A program made the position numbers and the translations under genes. DNA of 64,000 nt, taken from positions 14,043,531 to 14,107,530 of the forward strand of contig NC_064448.1 of assembly GCF_023343835.1 (NCBI RefSeq), read 5' to 3'. The notes beneath the pieces are model-generated. The model was not told where the DNA came from, ran no database searches, and saw nothing but the letters and a program-made list of their open reading frames with translations. This document shows, piece after piece, positions 1-12,800 of this stretch (positions are counted from its first letter, which is position 1; each line of letters starts with the position of its first letter). This DNA is from Lagopus muta (taxonomy: Eukaryota > Chordata > Aves > Galliformes > Phasianidae).

Positions 1-700
1 TTCACAAGGGAGCATCTACTCATAAAGGGGTCGAACACTTGCACACTGCCCCCTGCTCCTGCTTTCCTCTAGTTCCAGTTCTCAGTAGTGACGTGAGTGC
101 CAAGAGCTCCCACAGCAGCAGCTCCTCCTTCCAACAGTTCATCCTTGCTCACCTACTTGCTTTAAAAACTGCCCCTGTGCCTGAGCACATGGTTTTTCCA
201 GAACCCGCAACAGCAGGCAGGCCTTTGGCACAGGCACCCAGATGTTCTCATGTCAAACAGGAGCATTACCAGTAAAAGCTGTGACAGGGAAATTTCCAGG
301 AGAAGCAAACATTTTCAAGAAGCAGTGACGTAAAGAAAACAGTTAATGGTCTGAGCAGTTTCTGGTCCAGAGATCGAGCCCTGTTTTTAGCTCAAATGCT
401 TGCTCCAGTTCCTGCTGGACTGCCCAGAACTGATGGCTGAGGTCTCAGTGAAAAGCACAGCTGAAGGAAGAAGGGAGATTCTCCGGTGAAGGTTCTTCTT
501 GCAGCTCTTGCAGCTCTCAGCCTGCACTGTGTCCGCTGCTGCAGAGGGTGCTCCCAGAAGAACCGCAGCCCATTCTTTCGGTAGGTATCATCCCCAAAGC
601 CAGACCTCATCCAGGGAACCTTCCCCACCCACCCCATATACACCCAGCTTCACATGTTCCTTAAAGTAGTCCATGGCCCAAGAAACAGTGGATTCAACCC
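1..700 (-). other. PIGU: PIGU 3' untranslated region (partial)
   Basis: This is sequence downstream of the PIGU stop codon at 701-703 on the minus strand. I see no AATAAA or ATTAAA on the minus strand in this stretch, so the 3' end probably lies beyond the left edge. No other gene is visible here. Confidence 0.7.
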
Positions 701-814
701 TTACTTCAAAACAAGCATGGCCTCTGTCCCATCCTGCCTTGTCAGATGGAGTCCATGAGTGAGGTAGTACTCCCGCCGGAGGAAGGCATAGAAGTAATCC
801 GAGATGAGCAGGAT
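701..814 (-). CDS. PIGU: PIGU exon 12, C-terminal coding part
   Basis: It encodes 37 residues from [20 protein letters not shown] to TEAMLVLK, then TAA. The acceptor is ...ctctctgcag. Phase 0 entry matches the phase 0 end of exon 11. The last residues are the highly conserved C-terminus of the family. Confidence 0.96.
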   Translation of the reverse strand: MLLISDYFYAFLRREYYLTHGLHLTRQDGTEAMLVLK

Positions 815-3800
815 CTGCAGAGAGATGATCAGACACATCAGGGATGCAACCAACGGGACACGCTTGTGACAAAGGGGTTTAAGAAGCTCCTAGCTGTTCA
901 TCACAAGGCTTTGTGATCCTGTGAACACTCCTTAGCCACTGCCTGACTGCACAAAACCAAGGGAGGCTTTAATTTATCTAATTATTTTACTACCAGTGTG
1001 CTTTCAGATACCTCACCTACAGAGACAATAGTTCCACAAATGTCCAAAATGTATGACAAAAGCAGGCCATCTGTGCTGCAGCTTTACAGACTGCCCCTAA
1101 GCCTCACCACAGGACTCCTTCCATGCAAATGCTGTCATGCAGCTCAACCCAAATGCTCCAAGTCTCCTGCTGCAGACTGCAATTAAGTACTTTTAAATTG
1201 TGGTTGTTTTTCTGTTGCCATTTCTACTCAGGAAGGGTAAGAATCTTCCAGGCAGTGGCAGAAATACCACAGCTTCAGAGGTTAGCTTCAGCAAACAAGT
1301 TTTAATAGTCTAATGATCTACACCAGACTAAGGGCTGAAGGGAAGAGCCGAAAACTCCAGACTACAGCTTCATGTAATCTAGGAGCATCACTGGCTAAGA
1401 GCAGCTCCATCACTTTCTGCCTCCCTGCTGTCCTGTCCTCTCCATGAGGCAGACAATCCTGCACTGCTCACGGACAGCTGGCTGAACATGAGCCAGCAGC
1501 GTGCCCAGGTGGCCAAGCAGGGCAACGGCATCCTGGCTTGTGTCAGAAACAGCAGAGCCAGCAGGCGTGGGAGGTGATGGACCCTCTGTACTCAGCTCTG
1601 GTGGGGCCACACCTCACGCACTGTGCTCACTGTTGGGCCCTTCACTGCCAGAAAAACCTGCAGTGTGTCCAGAGAAGAGCAGTGAAGCTGTGAGAGGTCT
1701 GGAGCAAAAGTGTTATGGGGAGCAGCTGAGGGAGCTGGGATCGTTCGGCCTGGAGAAGAGGCACAGGGGAGACACTGTAGTAAGGAGAGTCGGCCTCTGC
1801 TTTTGTCATACATTTTGGACAGTTTGTGGAACTACTGTCTCTGTAGGTGAGGTTATCTGTGAAAGTCACAAGGTGACTTGTGATGGGATGAGAAGTAGTG
1901 GACTTAGTTGCACCAGGGGAGGGTCAGGGTGGATATTTGGAAGAATTTATTCAGAAAGAGTGATCAGACATTGGAACAGACTGCCGAGGGAGGTGGCAGA
2001 GTTGCCGTCCCAGGGGGTTTACTAGAGAAGGGTATGCGTGGCACTGCAGGACACGGCTTAGTGGCACGGCAGGGATGGGTTGACACTGGACTAGATTACC
2101 TTAGAGCTCTTTTCCAATCTTTAGGATTTTATCATTCTAATTGACCTGATGCATCAGTAATGCCACTTGTCATTCAGTCTCCTACAGTGCAACCCTTCCT
2201 CTCCATCTGAAAACACATCACATAACCAGAGAGGGAAACCTTTTCAGTGCCAAACCAATTTCCGTCCTAACGTCCAGCTGCCATTAGCACCTTGCTTTGG
2301 GGTGACACACCTGGGGAACTCACACTGGGGACAGCTTCACCTAAGTATGCTGCAGTGCTAAGAGGATGGAGGAGGGCACAGCCAGGCTGCTCAAGCTACT
2401 GTTAAAGGCAGCTGCCCGTCTTTAAGGTTCAGTGGCAGAAAGGGAGGATATGGAGGATGGAGTGAAATCCAAGGGAGAGAGAAAAGGGCTGCACACTGCT
2501 GGGCTCAGAGAAGAAAGTTGGAAGGAGAACAGAGAAAGGTAGTGGTGCTCACAGAAAAGGGTGAACAGCAGAGCTTATTTTGTCTGCTTGTTCTGCTTTA
2601 CTGACTACATGAGATGCTCCATTTATACTGATACTAATAGTAATACTATTAATAGTTGATTTTGTTTTCAAATAAATATTTCTGCAGATGTCTTAATGGG
2701 AAAAGAAGGAACTGGGATTGGCAGGGATGAAGGCTAGTTCTTTCTCACAAGAAAATCAAGAGAGAGACTTTTTCTCTGTCTGCATTGGCACAAAGCACAA
2801 GTCCTTGCAGGACCTGCTATGATTTTCTCAGGTAGGAAATACAATCCTTTTCGGTCAAATGACATGGAAGTTTTACCATTCCTTTCACTCTTCAGCAAGA
2901 CATGGTTAGAGAGCTACTGAATCACTACAGTTTCCTAAGAGCCCTTCTTATTAGCATCTCCATCTCCCCCTTCCACGCTGGATGTGGCTCTGGGCAGCCT
3001 GGTCTAATCGCTGGCAATCCTGCCCATGGCAGTGAAGTTGAAACTAGATGATCATCATGGTCCTTTTCAGCCCAGGCCTTTCTATGATTCTATGATCTCT
3101 GTTCTCACTCCACTCCCTCTTCTTGCTTTTACAGAACAGAGTTTTACAGCACAGTGTTCATTCCCATTTAACAAGGGGTTGGGGATTTCCAGTCTCTGGC
3201 AAAACTGCTCCTTTAGTTGTAGAAGACGTAGGAGATACAGACAAATGTGAATGGCTGAGGTACATAAAAAATCAACTTTAAAATGAAATGAACATAAAAT
3301 TGTTCCAGGACGTGGGGAGTATCTGCAGCCCATATCAACTAGCAGAGAAGAGGAAGGACTTAAAAAAGGTCATAGCAGCTGGGTATATCAGACCTCATCC
3401 TCCAGGATTGCTAAGCTCTGTTTCTCCTGAGGCCAGTGGAAGTCACACAAGTAGAAGGGCACAGCCCTGAGAGAAGGAGGGAGAGCAAGGCCTGCACATG
3501 CCCAAAGCCCCGCATTTCACTGAGGTGAAAATCTGGTGCCATGCCCAGTGTTAGAGCAGTTCTCACTTGTCTGCTGTGGGGTTCCACTGCTGGTGCCCTA
3601 TACTATTTTCCATTTTCCCTTCTCTACTCTCTTTATCACAAGTGCTATTTACCCTGCCATACTGAAATGCTTTTCCTTTGCTATCAAGCGTTGCATTGTG
3701 TAACTTGTGGTGTATTAAGCTGTAGTTTAAATACCACATGAATTCTCTCCTGTTAGTGTGCCAGAAAGTGAGGTGAGGCAGATTTCAGCCAGAACAGAGA

Positions 3801-6800
3801 AGCGGGAAGCTGCTATGCAGGATGATAAGGGATGCAAAGAGCAGGCACATCCTGCAGAATTATTCACTGGTTTCCTTCACTCTACTAACCTGCCCTATGT
3901 TGAAAGTCAACGTGATGGCGTAATAAAAATTGGAATTGGCACTTCCTGCAAAAATCCAGAGATGCCACAAAACAGGGAACAGGAGGGAGCAGGCGATGAG
4001 CATACATGACAGGATGAAGATGTTCCGAAGGACTGCAAAAGAAAAAAAAAAGCAGTTAGCATTATGCATTACTGAACTGCCATGCTCATGCAACAAGCAT
4101 GGGCATCTCGGCTCTCTGCAGTGGGGAGAGGCACTTGGCAACTCACACTTCTCTGCAATAACCAAACTTTTACAGTTTGGACAACTCCCTGGGAAGCTTT
4201 TATAAGACATCCTCTTTAAAATAAACAATTCTGCCCTTGCTTGACCGTGGCCCCTTCGTTTGTAGCTCCTTCCTTCTAGGTTCTGCACTTCCAAAGATCA
4301 ACTCTTCCACTGAGGACTTTTGTTTTCTTCGTGTCTACCCTACAGACAGCATTTAGTAGTTTGGAGAAGGGTCTTTCCATCAGCATCAAGATTCAGAAAA
4401 CAGAGCATGCCAATCCCTAGCCCCATCAAGCTGACTATCTGGACAAAAAGCGAATTCATGGACCAAAGGAAAAAGACATACTGCCTGAGGAGATGGTAAG
4501 GAAATTAAAGCACCATCAAGGAAAACATTCATATAGGTCTGAGAATCCTTTAGGAGGTGGAAGTGCAGCCAGAATCCATTAGCCTGCATGAGGATGTACG
4601 TATCAAACGGCCAACAATCAAGCACAACTTTGTCAAAAAGAGCTCGGAACTACTAAGGCAGAAGAGATTTTGTTTTCTGTATAGTTTATCCTGGCAGTCA
4701 TCCTGCTGTGCCTGGCTGTAGCTCAGCCAACATCCCTGAAGTTAACAAAAAGAATCCCGATCATTCTGCAGCTGGAGGGAGCTATGTGACATTTGATGAG
4801 CACTGCCACACCTTCACGTCTATCTTTTCAAGCTTCTTGTTCCACAGTTCTGTTCACTCACTGTGGGATGGGAGCAGGTGACAGGTGACTGTCCCTCTCA
4901 TACTCACACTCCCCTCCTTCTGTATGCTTGGAACACGCAGCTCACTGAAGCTGAATCAGGATTTCCAGAAGTGTGCCACCTCGTATAGCTGCAGCATGCT
5001 CAGGGCTAGCTTGAGGCTTCCTGCCCTAATTTATTGCAGCTGCTTCACCTTAGCTTTCACTAGTCTGAAACCAATGGGGTGGATGGTCTCCAAGTCAGAC
5101 AATGTCCCACTCACTCCCTACTACTGATGCTACAGAAGATGAGCATCAAACCCAACATACCCAAACTCTCTTTACTCCTCATTATGTCTCCTGCTACCAG
5201 GCAGACTGGCTGCCTTACACCAACCCAACTCTGTTTAGAGGAGGCTGCAGTAAAAGCTCAGGGCAGACTGACAGTGCTGGTGAAAGCTGTTTGTTTAAGC
5301 TGACTTTGGCAAGTAACACCAGGAAAACACATTTATAAAGTGCTTGCAGAAGAACTGCACTTGGCAGGCTTGCAGCAGGTTCTACAGTCAGAGCTTGAAA
5401 ATCATCAGGTAGCTCTCTGGTGACTTACAGAAACAAAGAGGTGAGAATTAAAAAAAAAAAAAAAGACAAATTCAACTGACGTAATTCAGTTGCTTTCACT
5501 TGAAGCAAACAAGCACATGTAAACCAAAGAACTGCTGCAAGGTGTGGGACTGTATGTAAGGCCTGCAGACTCATCAGTTGCAGGAGCAGCAGTCAAATTA
5601 CATAGCCTTAATGGGCAGCATGAATGTACTTGACACAAGCCACATCCTTCCTACAGCACTGTAAGAGGTTCTTACAAAAATATCTTAATTCAGAACAACT
5701 TCGAGAGAAGGAGAAGGTAATGTACAAATGAAAATTCCTTCTGTGACTTCTTCCAACCCTAATCCCAAACATAAGGTAGAGAATTTATCACCGGCAATCA
5801 AGGTTTCCTTCACAGGAGGCTACAAGAGCCTACAGGTTTGGATTTGGGTTAGTGGTGGCAGTTACTGGACTGACAGCTTCCCATTCCGGAGGAGAACAAT
5901 CAAACACAAAGAACTTACACCTGTAAAGGTGGCTCCAGACTGGGAGGAAAGCCATATACAGTGCAACATCTCCCACTGTGGGATAGGACTTGAAGATAGA
6001 AATGATTGCGAGCTGGACAAACATGAAGAACACAGGGTGTTCCCTGGAACAGAAAGACAAAAGGGTTAAGAGGATGCAGTAGGTTCTCTGGAATGGAAAT
6101 AAAGATCAGCAAGAGCACAAACATACTGTGGGTCAGGCTTTTAGAGTCTTTAGGACCCTGTTGTTCTCTGCAAGCAAGCCTCTCAGTGCTGGGTGGGACA
6201 GACTGAGCTGCTTTGCAGGGAAGCAGCACAAGAGGATGCCCATTTTCTCAGCTGCAGAAGCCTGTTGGAAAATGCAGCCCCTCCCCCCAGTTCCCCTACA
6301 GCACTCCAAGCATCTTGATTTCAGGCTGTAAGCAGGCATTTTCTTATGCTGAATTTGCAAGAGAAAGTCATGTGTTACTGTCTGTGTCCACAGGCTACTT
6401 TTAGCTTTCCACACACATAAGCAGCAGGATGGGGTTCCAGCAGGGGCAGGAGTGACTGCTGTCTCCACAGACACCTGACATGGTTTAGGAAAATGGTATT
6501 TCCATCTCCAAATCTAAGTGCATATTACTAAGACAGCAATGAGGCTTTCCAAGGCTGTACAGCAGTAGTACGTTTCTCAGCCATAGCCTTGGTGAGAAGG
6601 GGACTTTGTGTGTTTTTCAGTCCAACCTGCTCCTCAGAGCAAAGTCAATGCTGAATTCAGGCCAGACTGCTTGGGGCTTTGTTCAGTGAGACCTAGAAAA
6701 CCTCCAAGGAGGGTTTCCAAACCACAGGGCCCTACTCCAATCTGTGACTGCTGCCAAAGTGATAAACTGTTCTCCTTATATCCAGTTAGAATCTCCTTTC

Positions 6801-9800
6801 TTTCAATTTACAACCATTGTCTTCTGCTGTACACCTCTGCAAAAGACTCTATCTTCTCAGAAACCTCCTCTTAGGCATTGAAAGGCTGTTATCAGACATT
6901 CCCTAAGACCTTCATTCTGCAGACTAAAGCTCTGTCCCTCAGTTCCTCTCTACCCTCCAGCCCACTGACCACCTTTGTGGTCCTTCACTGGACTTGCTCA
7001 AGCTTGTCAACTTCCTGTTGTCAACTTCTCTACTGAGAAGCTGAAAACTAGAGGCAGTATTCTAGATGGAGTTTAATGAGCACAACCACTCCTGTGACAC
7101 GTGGCTGAACAAGAGGTATTTCCCCTTCCATTCCATCACAACATAATAGAGGGGAAGAGTAAAACTTTGGGAAATGAGGAAGATAGGCTCCATTAAAAAA
7201 AGCCCTTTTCATGCTCATAGATTCAGACTGCGATGTCAGCCTTATAACCACTGCACGACTGTGAGAATTAGAAAGCTAATGAAGAAACATACTTACTTGA
7301 GCTTTACTGCCAGGGGAATGGTGTAGAAGAACACATTGATTTGAAACACACATACAAAGAAAAGACTGAAGTGTTCAAACATCTCTGCAAAGAAGTACCA
7401 GAAAAGGCCAATATTGGGCGTCAGATCTGGAACAGAAAGGCTGAAATTGAAAAAGAAACATAATTTTTAATTGGCTGTTCTCCATGTAACTGCTTCTGTA
7501 ACATTAATTCAGTGTTGGGTGCTATTGAAAGGAGGGCCTATATTTTAATGTTGTGGAAAAGAAGCCAAAGAGGTGAAAATCTGGAGACAAAAGGGATTAA
7601 CCCTTTCCTATGCCCCAGCAGGATTTAAACCACTGCTGAGCAGACATTACTCCAGAGATGGAAACTCCACAACTACAGCAGCTCAATAATCAAATCCATT
7701 TCCGATCTAATCAGTGGAAAACATCGCCTGTCTTCCTTAATCTTGCTGTTGCTTAATTAACAGGATCAGCCTAATGGCAGGCCTTCTCCACACATACTTT
7801 TTGTGTGTTGCCAGTAAAATCACAGATCACATATTCCTTAGGGCAGGGAGCAAGACATGAGTGTGATGCATATGGAGCAAAATAAAACTGGTAACAGTTC
7901 TTATACTTACATAAACCCGTAAACAGATGGGATAAAATCCCACGAGTTGAGGAGGAAGAAGGAGAGGCAGATGATCACCACCAGGCTGCACAGGTACAAG
8001 GCTGTATACTGCATGGTGAAGAGCCAGAAGCTTTTACTTTTTGGTTTTATTGGTATGAACTGACGCTGAAAACAAAACACAAGGAGGCAAATATTCCTCA
8101 TCAGTTGGAAAGCCCCAAGAAAGCCCAAAAGTTCAGAACATCATTTGAAACTGACGGAAGAAAGCACCAAACACCGGCACTGCTGCACTGAGATGAGCAG
8201 CTTTAAGCACAGTGTGCTCTCCAGTTAAGTTCTATTTCCAGAACTGTGCTTGAAATTGAAGTGTCCAGCCTGGCAGTTTCTGCTCAGTTTCTGCTTTTGT
8301 GTGCCTACGATATGGTTCCACTGCCAGCTTTCTCCTCCATGAACCTCCATTGACTGAGGTGACCAAGAGGCACGCTCCATGACCAACTGTCCTGTGATGG
8401 CAGCTCCTACCACATGGACTGTGCTCATGTTCTGCTGAAATTAGGGAAAGAGGAGAGCTGATGGGTTCCTCAGCACAACAGAACTGCTGTACAAGGTTGT
8501 TCCTTGAAGACAACTGTTACAGCCCTGCCACTGCCACATACCCTGAAAGGTCAGCAACAAGCCCTTGTCACACAACATCACATAGAGGCACCTCACTCCA
8601 AAAGATCTGAAGTCCCAGCTGCATTTGTAAAGACATTTGTACACACAGGGGCGATGCCTTGGGAACTGCTCAGCTTTCTCCACCTCCAAGGCACTGATGT
8701 CGCTTTTCCATTTGGCACTGGGGTTTGCACTGGCAGGAGATGTGCTGGCCAACTCTAACTGGCACAGGCTCTAGGGAAAGCATGCTCTGTTTCCTCAGTT
8801 AGAGTGCATTTAACACAATTTGCTGGAACAATCTGAGCAAATTTACCAAGGATTTTTGGCAGGACAGATTGGAAAGTGCTGGAGAAAAGCTATTTAACTC
8901 TGTACAAAAAATTCACAAAAGATTATTTACAAATATAGATAAAAGAACACACACAAGCCTGCTCCGCTTTAAAGTCAGTCACAAATCACTCATTCAAACA
9001 CCAAAGCACTCGTTGCTGCTTGCAGACACAACACTTGTACTTTTCTATTGCCAAAAGGAAACACAGCTCACACTGAATTTGGAAAAAAATGGTAGCAACT
9101 TATAAAATAAATGCTTCTGAAAATTAACTGAAAAACAACGTTGGCTCTGCTGAAATTCTAGTCTTGCAAAGAGTAGCAAAAGACAAACTCCTGAAAAAAG
9201 TAAGAGATTGTCAGGAAAAGAGAATGGACAAGAACTGAGTCTCCATCCCTTTCTGAAGCTCAGAGACTTCAGAACAGGTTGTGATGAACTCATAAAGATT
9301 AGCTAAAAAAAATGAAGTACCAAGACTGGTATTAACTTAACAGCAGGACTTCCAGATGGTAAAAATCATCAAAATGATCACCAAGTGATCTGTGAATGTG
9401 AGATAAGAGTCTTCTGCTAGTAGTTACAGCCTCTCCTTAACCCCACATCAGGATCAGACCGGCAAATTATCAGTGCTCATCAATTCTGACTCTCTGTTAA
9501 CTCACTGTTTACAACATCACCAGAAGAGCTAAGAGAGAGGTCGGGGGAAGCATGCAGGCACGGTTAGATGGATCCACTGGCTGGCTAACAGCTGCCTCAG
9601 CTTTAAACCCTGCCCATGCCTACAGGTGTGCCCATCAGTCTCCTGCTGGAGTGGCTGTGCACCCGTAAGTGACCAAGGTCAGCCCTGCGAGAGCTCACCC
9701 TCAGCCCTGATAATGGGGAGGAAGAACGCACAAGGACAACCAGCTGCTTGCACAAGCACATCTTCTGACTTAAATGAAAAATTTCTGAGTTTTTTGAACA

Positions 9801-12800
9801 CACAACTCTTCATTCAAATGCAGCGAGCCATGTCAAAGGAAATTCTCCAGGCCTAAAATCCTTGTTGTCACAAAGAGTGACACAAAGAGTAGCACATATT
9901 TCAGGCAAGCTAAAGGCAATCTGTAGACTGCTTTCCACTTCCTTTTCTCTACACACAGGCATCTCCATGAAGGCTTTAAACTTAAACTCTCAGTGGTGTG
10001 AGGAGAGAGTTACTTTTTCTAAGGCTCTCCTCCCAACACAAAGAACTGCAGCTGCACACCTACAGTAAGACAACAGAGATCAACAGTTAGCAATCATCTA
10101 CCTGTAGAAGGTAAAGCAGTGCTGGAGCAAACAACGTGATGGGGTAGAGTGACTGGTATGTTGCTAGGGCCAAGAACACAGCACTGAGGAAGGCACTACC
10201 TACAAAAAAAAAAAGAAAAAAAAAGAGTTTATTTGTAAGGGGTATTTAACATAAACAAATTCGCAGATAGGAAATCCAAATGGGAAGAAATGCATAACCC
10301 TCTGCAATGGCTTATAAGTATCAGAACACCTCATGAAGGCTAGCAGAATGTGTGCTGGAGAGTGGGCTTTTATCTACATTTTGAACAGACAATGATGTGT
10401 ATGAGTAAGACCCACTCACTGGTTTCTGTCTCCTACAATTCACACACACAAAGAGATTCATGTAATTCAGTCTATATATGTCTACATTTAGGTCACAATG
10501 GCTCTGTTTATCTGTGGGAATGCATTCATTTAAGTCATATCCGCAAGAAACAGCTCTTTGGTGTGTGCCACTCATCATCAGAATGTGTCAGGGACCTCAG
10601 CAAAGCTCTGTGAAAGAGTGCAGTGAAAATCTGCAGCTGAAGGAATGAAGGGACATCGGTCCTACTTTACAGATACCAGAACACAGAGAGACACAGAACT
10701 GGCACAGGTCTCCCAAGTGGTCTTAAAACCAGCAGTGTCTTTACCAAGGAAGGTTTCTGAGGTGTGACAGGTGGAGCTAACTGCTGAATGTGCTCACTGC
10801 CCAACTGCCAACGCCAGAAACCAAGTCCAGAAGGTGCACAACAAAGAACACAAGTACCCAGTGCAGTAGCCTGGTTGTAGCTTTCCACCTTGGAACACTT
10901 TATGAAAGTTACCTGTAAAAATGTAGCCTGGAAGACAAGAACCCTGACGTGTTGGGCTAACTGTCAGCCTGTGCCCACTCACTGACATCAAACACTCAGT
11001 AAGCTTTTCCCTGCTTCCACCTTGCAAAAGCATCACCTGGCAATGAACTGCCTCTGCTCTACAGTTCTAGCTTCCTAAACACAAACCACCCAATTAATAT
11101 TTTTTTAATTATTTTTTTAATTAAACTCAGTATTTTATTGTTAAATTCTGCATACATATAAAGAAATGAGTCATTATCTGATATTCTCCCTTTGCCCAGC
11201 TTAAACACTAGAGGCTGCCACACTCCCAGTGATGGAGGAGACAAGGGGGACAGCAGCTACAGGTCTGAATGTGACACAGCTGTAAGTCCCACAGTATCAG
11301 TGAACTAAAAATCAGGTTAACCAAGTGGATCCCACACACTGGCTTCTGGAAATGCTTCTAAATGGAAACCCCTCCAGCCTCAATGACTTAATCAATGGAG
11401 GAAATCTTTCTTTTGGAAATACTCCTAATAACAATCCAGCAGTTTCCTCTGTGATGTCTGGTTCTGGGCACTTCTGGAGACCACAAAAGAGATCAGACCC
11501 ACCTTTCATGTGACCCGAATGTACTCCTAAAACTTACATGCCCAGTACAAATCACATATGCTAACATACTTCAGCACTGAGGGTTCACAAAACAAACAGA
11601 AGCCTCACTTAACACTGGTACAAAGTGAAAGAGCCATTTTGCCATAACCTATTCAATGGGGCTCCGTGAGTCTTTGGTTACTGTTTTACTGTTTCTGCTT
11701 CCCCAAAGCTCAGTTAGCTAATTTCAATCCCACATTACGTTTGTAAGTAGAAGTTGCATGTTTTCAAACACAAACTCATGGTGCACATGCTGTGGGTGCA
11801 TACTCACATACAAAAGAAAGAGCAGCAGAGCATTATGTGCCTCTATGCACAGACAGATTTTTTCATAAACAGAAAACCACGTGAAGTCAGTCAGGAAAGT
11901 GGGTAGGTTTTTAGAGGAGAAACTCCAAGTTATGCTGAGACAAAGGGAAGTTTTGACTTATAGTACCTTGGGCTCCTGTGACTTCAGGTCGAACTGAGAC
12001 ACTGCTCCCACCAGGACCTGATGTGTCCCACTCACATATCTGTAGCAAGCATTTTTGTAAAATTCTACATTGATGTTATTTCTCATCATGACAGAAAGAC
12101 ATAAAGAAAGGCTTTTTGTTTATTGTGTTACCTCTTATTGTAGCCAAAATGAAGAATGCAATGACAGTATTGCTGATGGCACAGGTGGACTTTGCCACAC
12201 AAGACATCACAGTGTAGGGGTTTAACAGATAGCTGAAAAGGGACAAAGCTCAAGTTACATTTACATCATTCAAAGGAGGTAATTAAAGAGATATTCAAAC
12301 GAAAACCAGATGCAGTTTGCAATTTCTTTTTGTTTATTTACATGCTATGGGTTCCACTCATCACCAAACTCACTCAGGCGAACAGGTGGTTCTATCTGGA
12401 GCAAAACCCAGATCTTTGCAGTACAGCCTGAGGCACCATGGCCACAGAGGGCACGCTGGAAAAAAAGGAGATGGGAAGATTTCTAAAATGCCAAATTCTG
12501 TCTTATGAAATGACCACCAAAACCTTCCTTGCTTTTCGGAAAGACTGCATTTATCCAGCCAGACCCAGACCCACTGGATCTGAAGCTTTCTGCTTTTCAC
12601 AGTTACTGGCTCTGAGAAATCAACAGCAGGAAGAAGAAAGCAAGATGGACACAAACCCTTCTGGTGCATGACCAGAAGTTTCCCTCAAACCGTTTGCACC
12701 CAAGCACTCCCAGCCTGGCAGAGCAATCACGCAGGCTCCCCATGGCATAATCAGAGCACAGAACTGCCAGCCATGAAATCCGGCCCATTTTAACTGCAGT

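Noticed and set aside
1501-2025. 174-codon plus-strand frame
   Set aside because: It runs through a CR1 3' fragment and the inverted insert, so it is not a gene.
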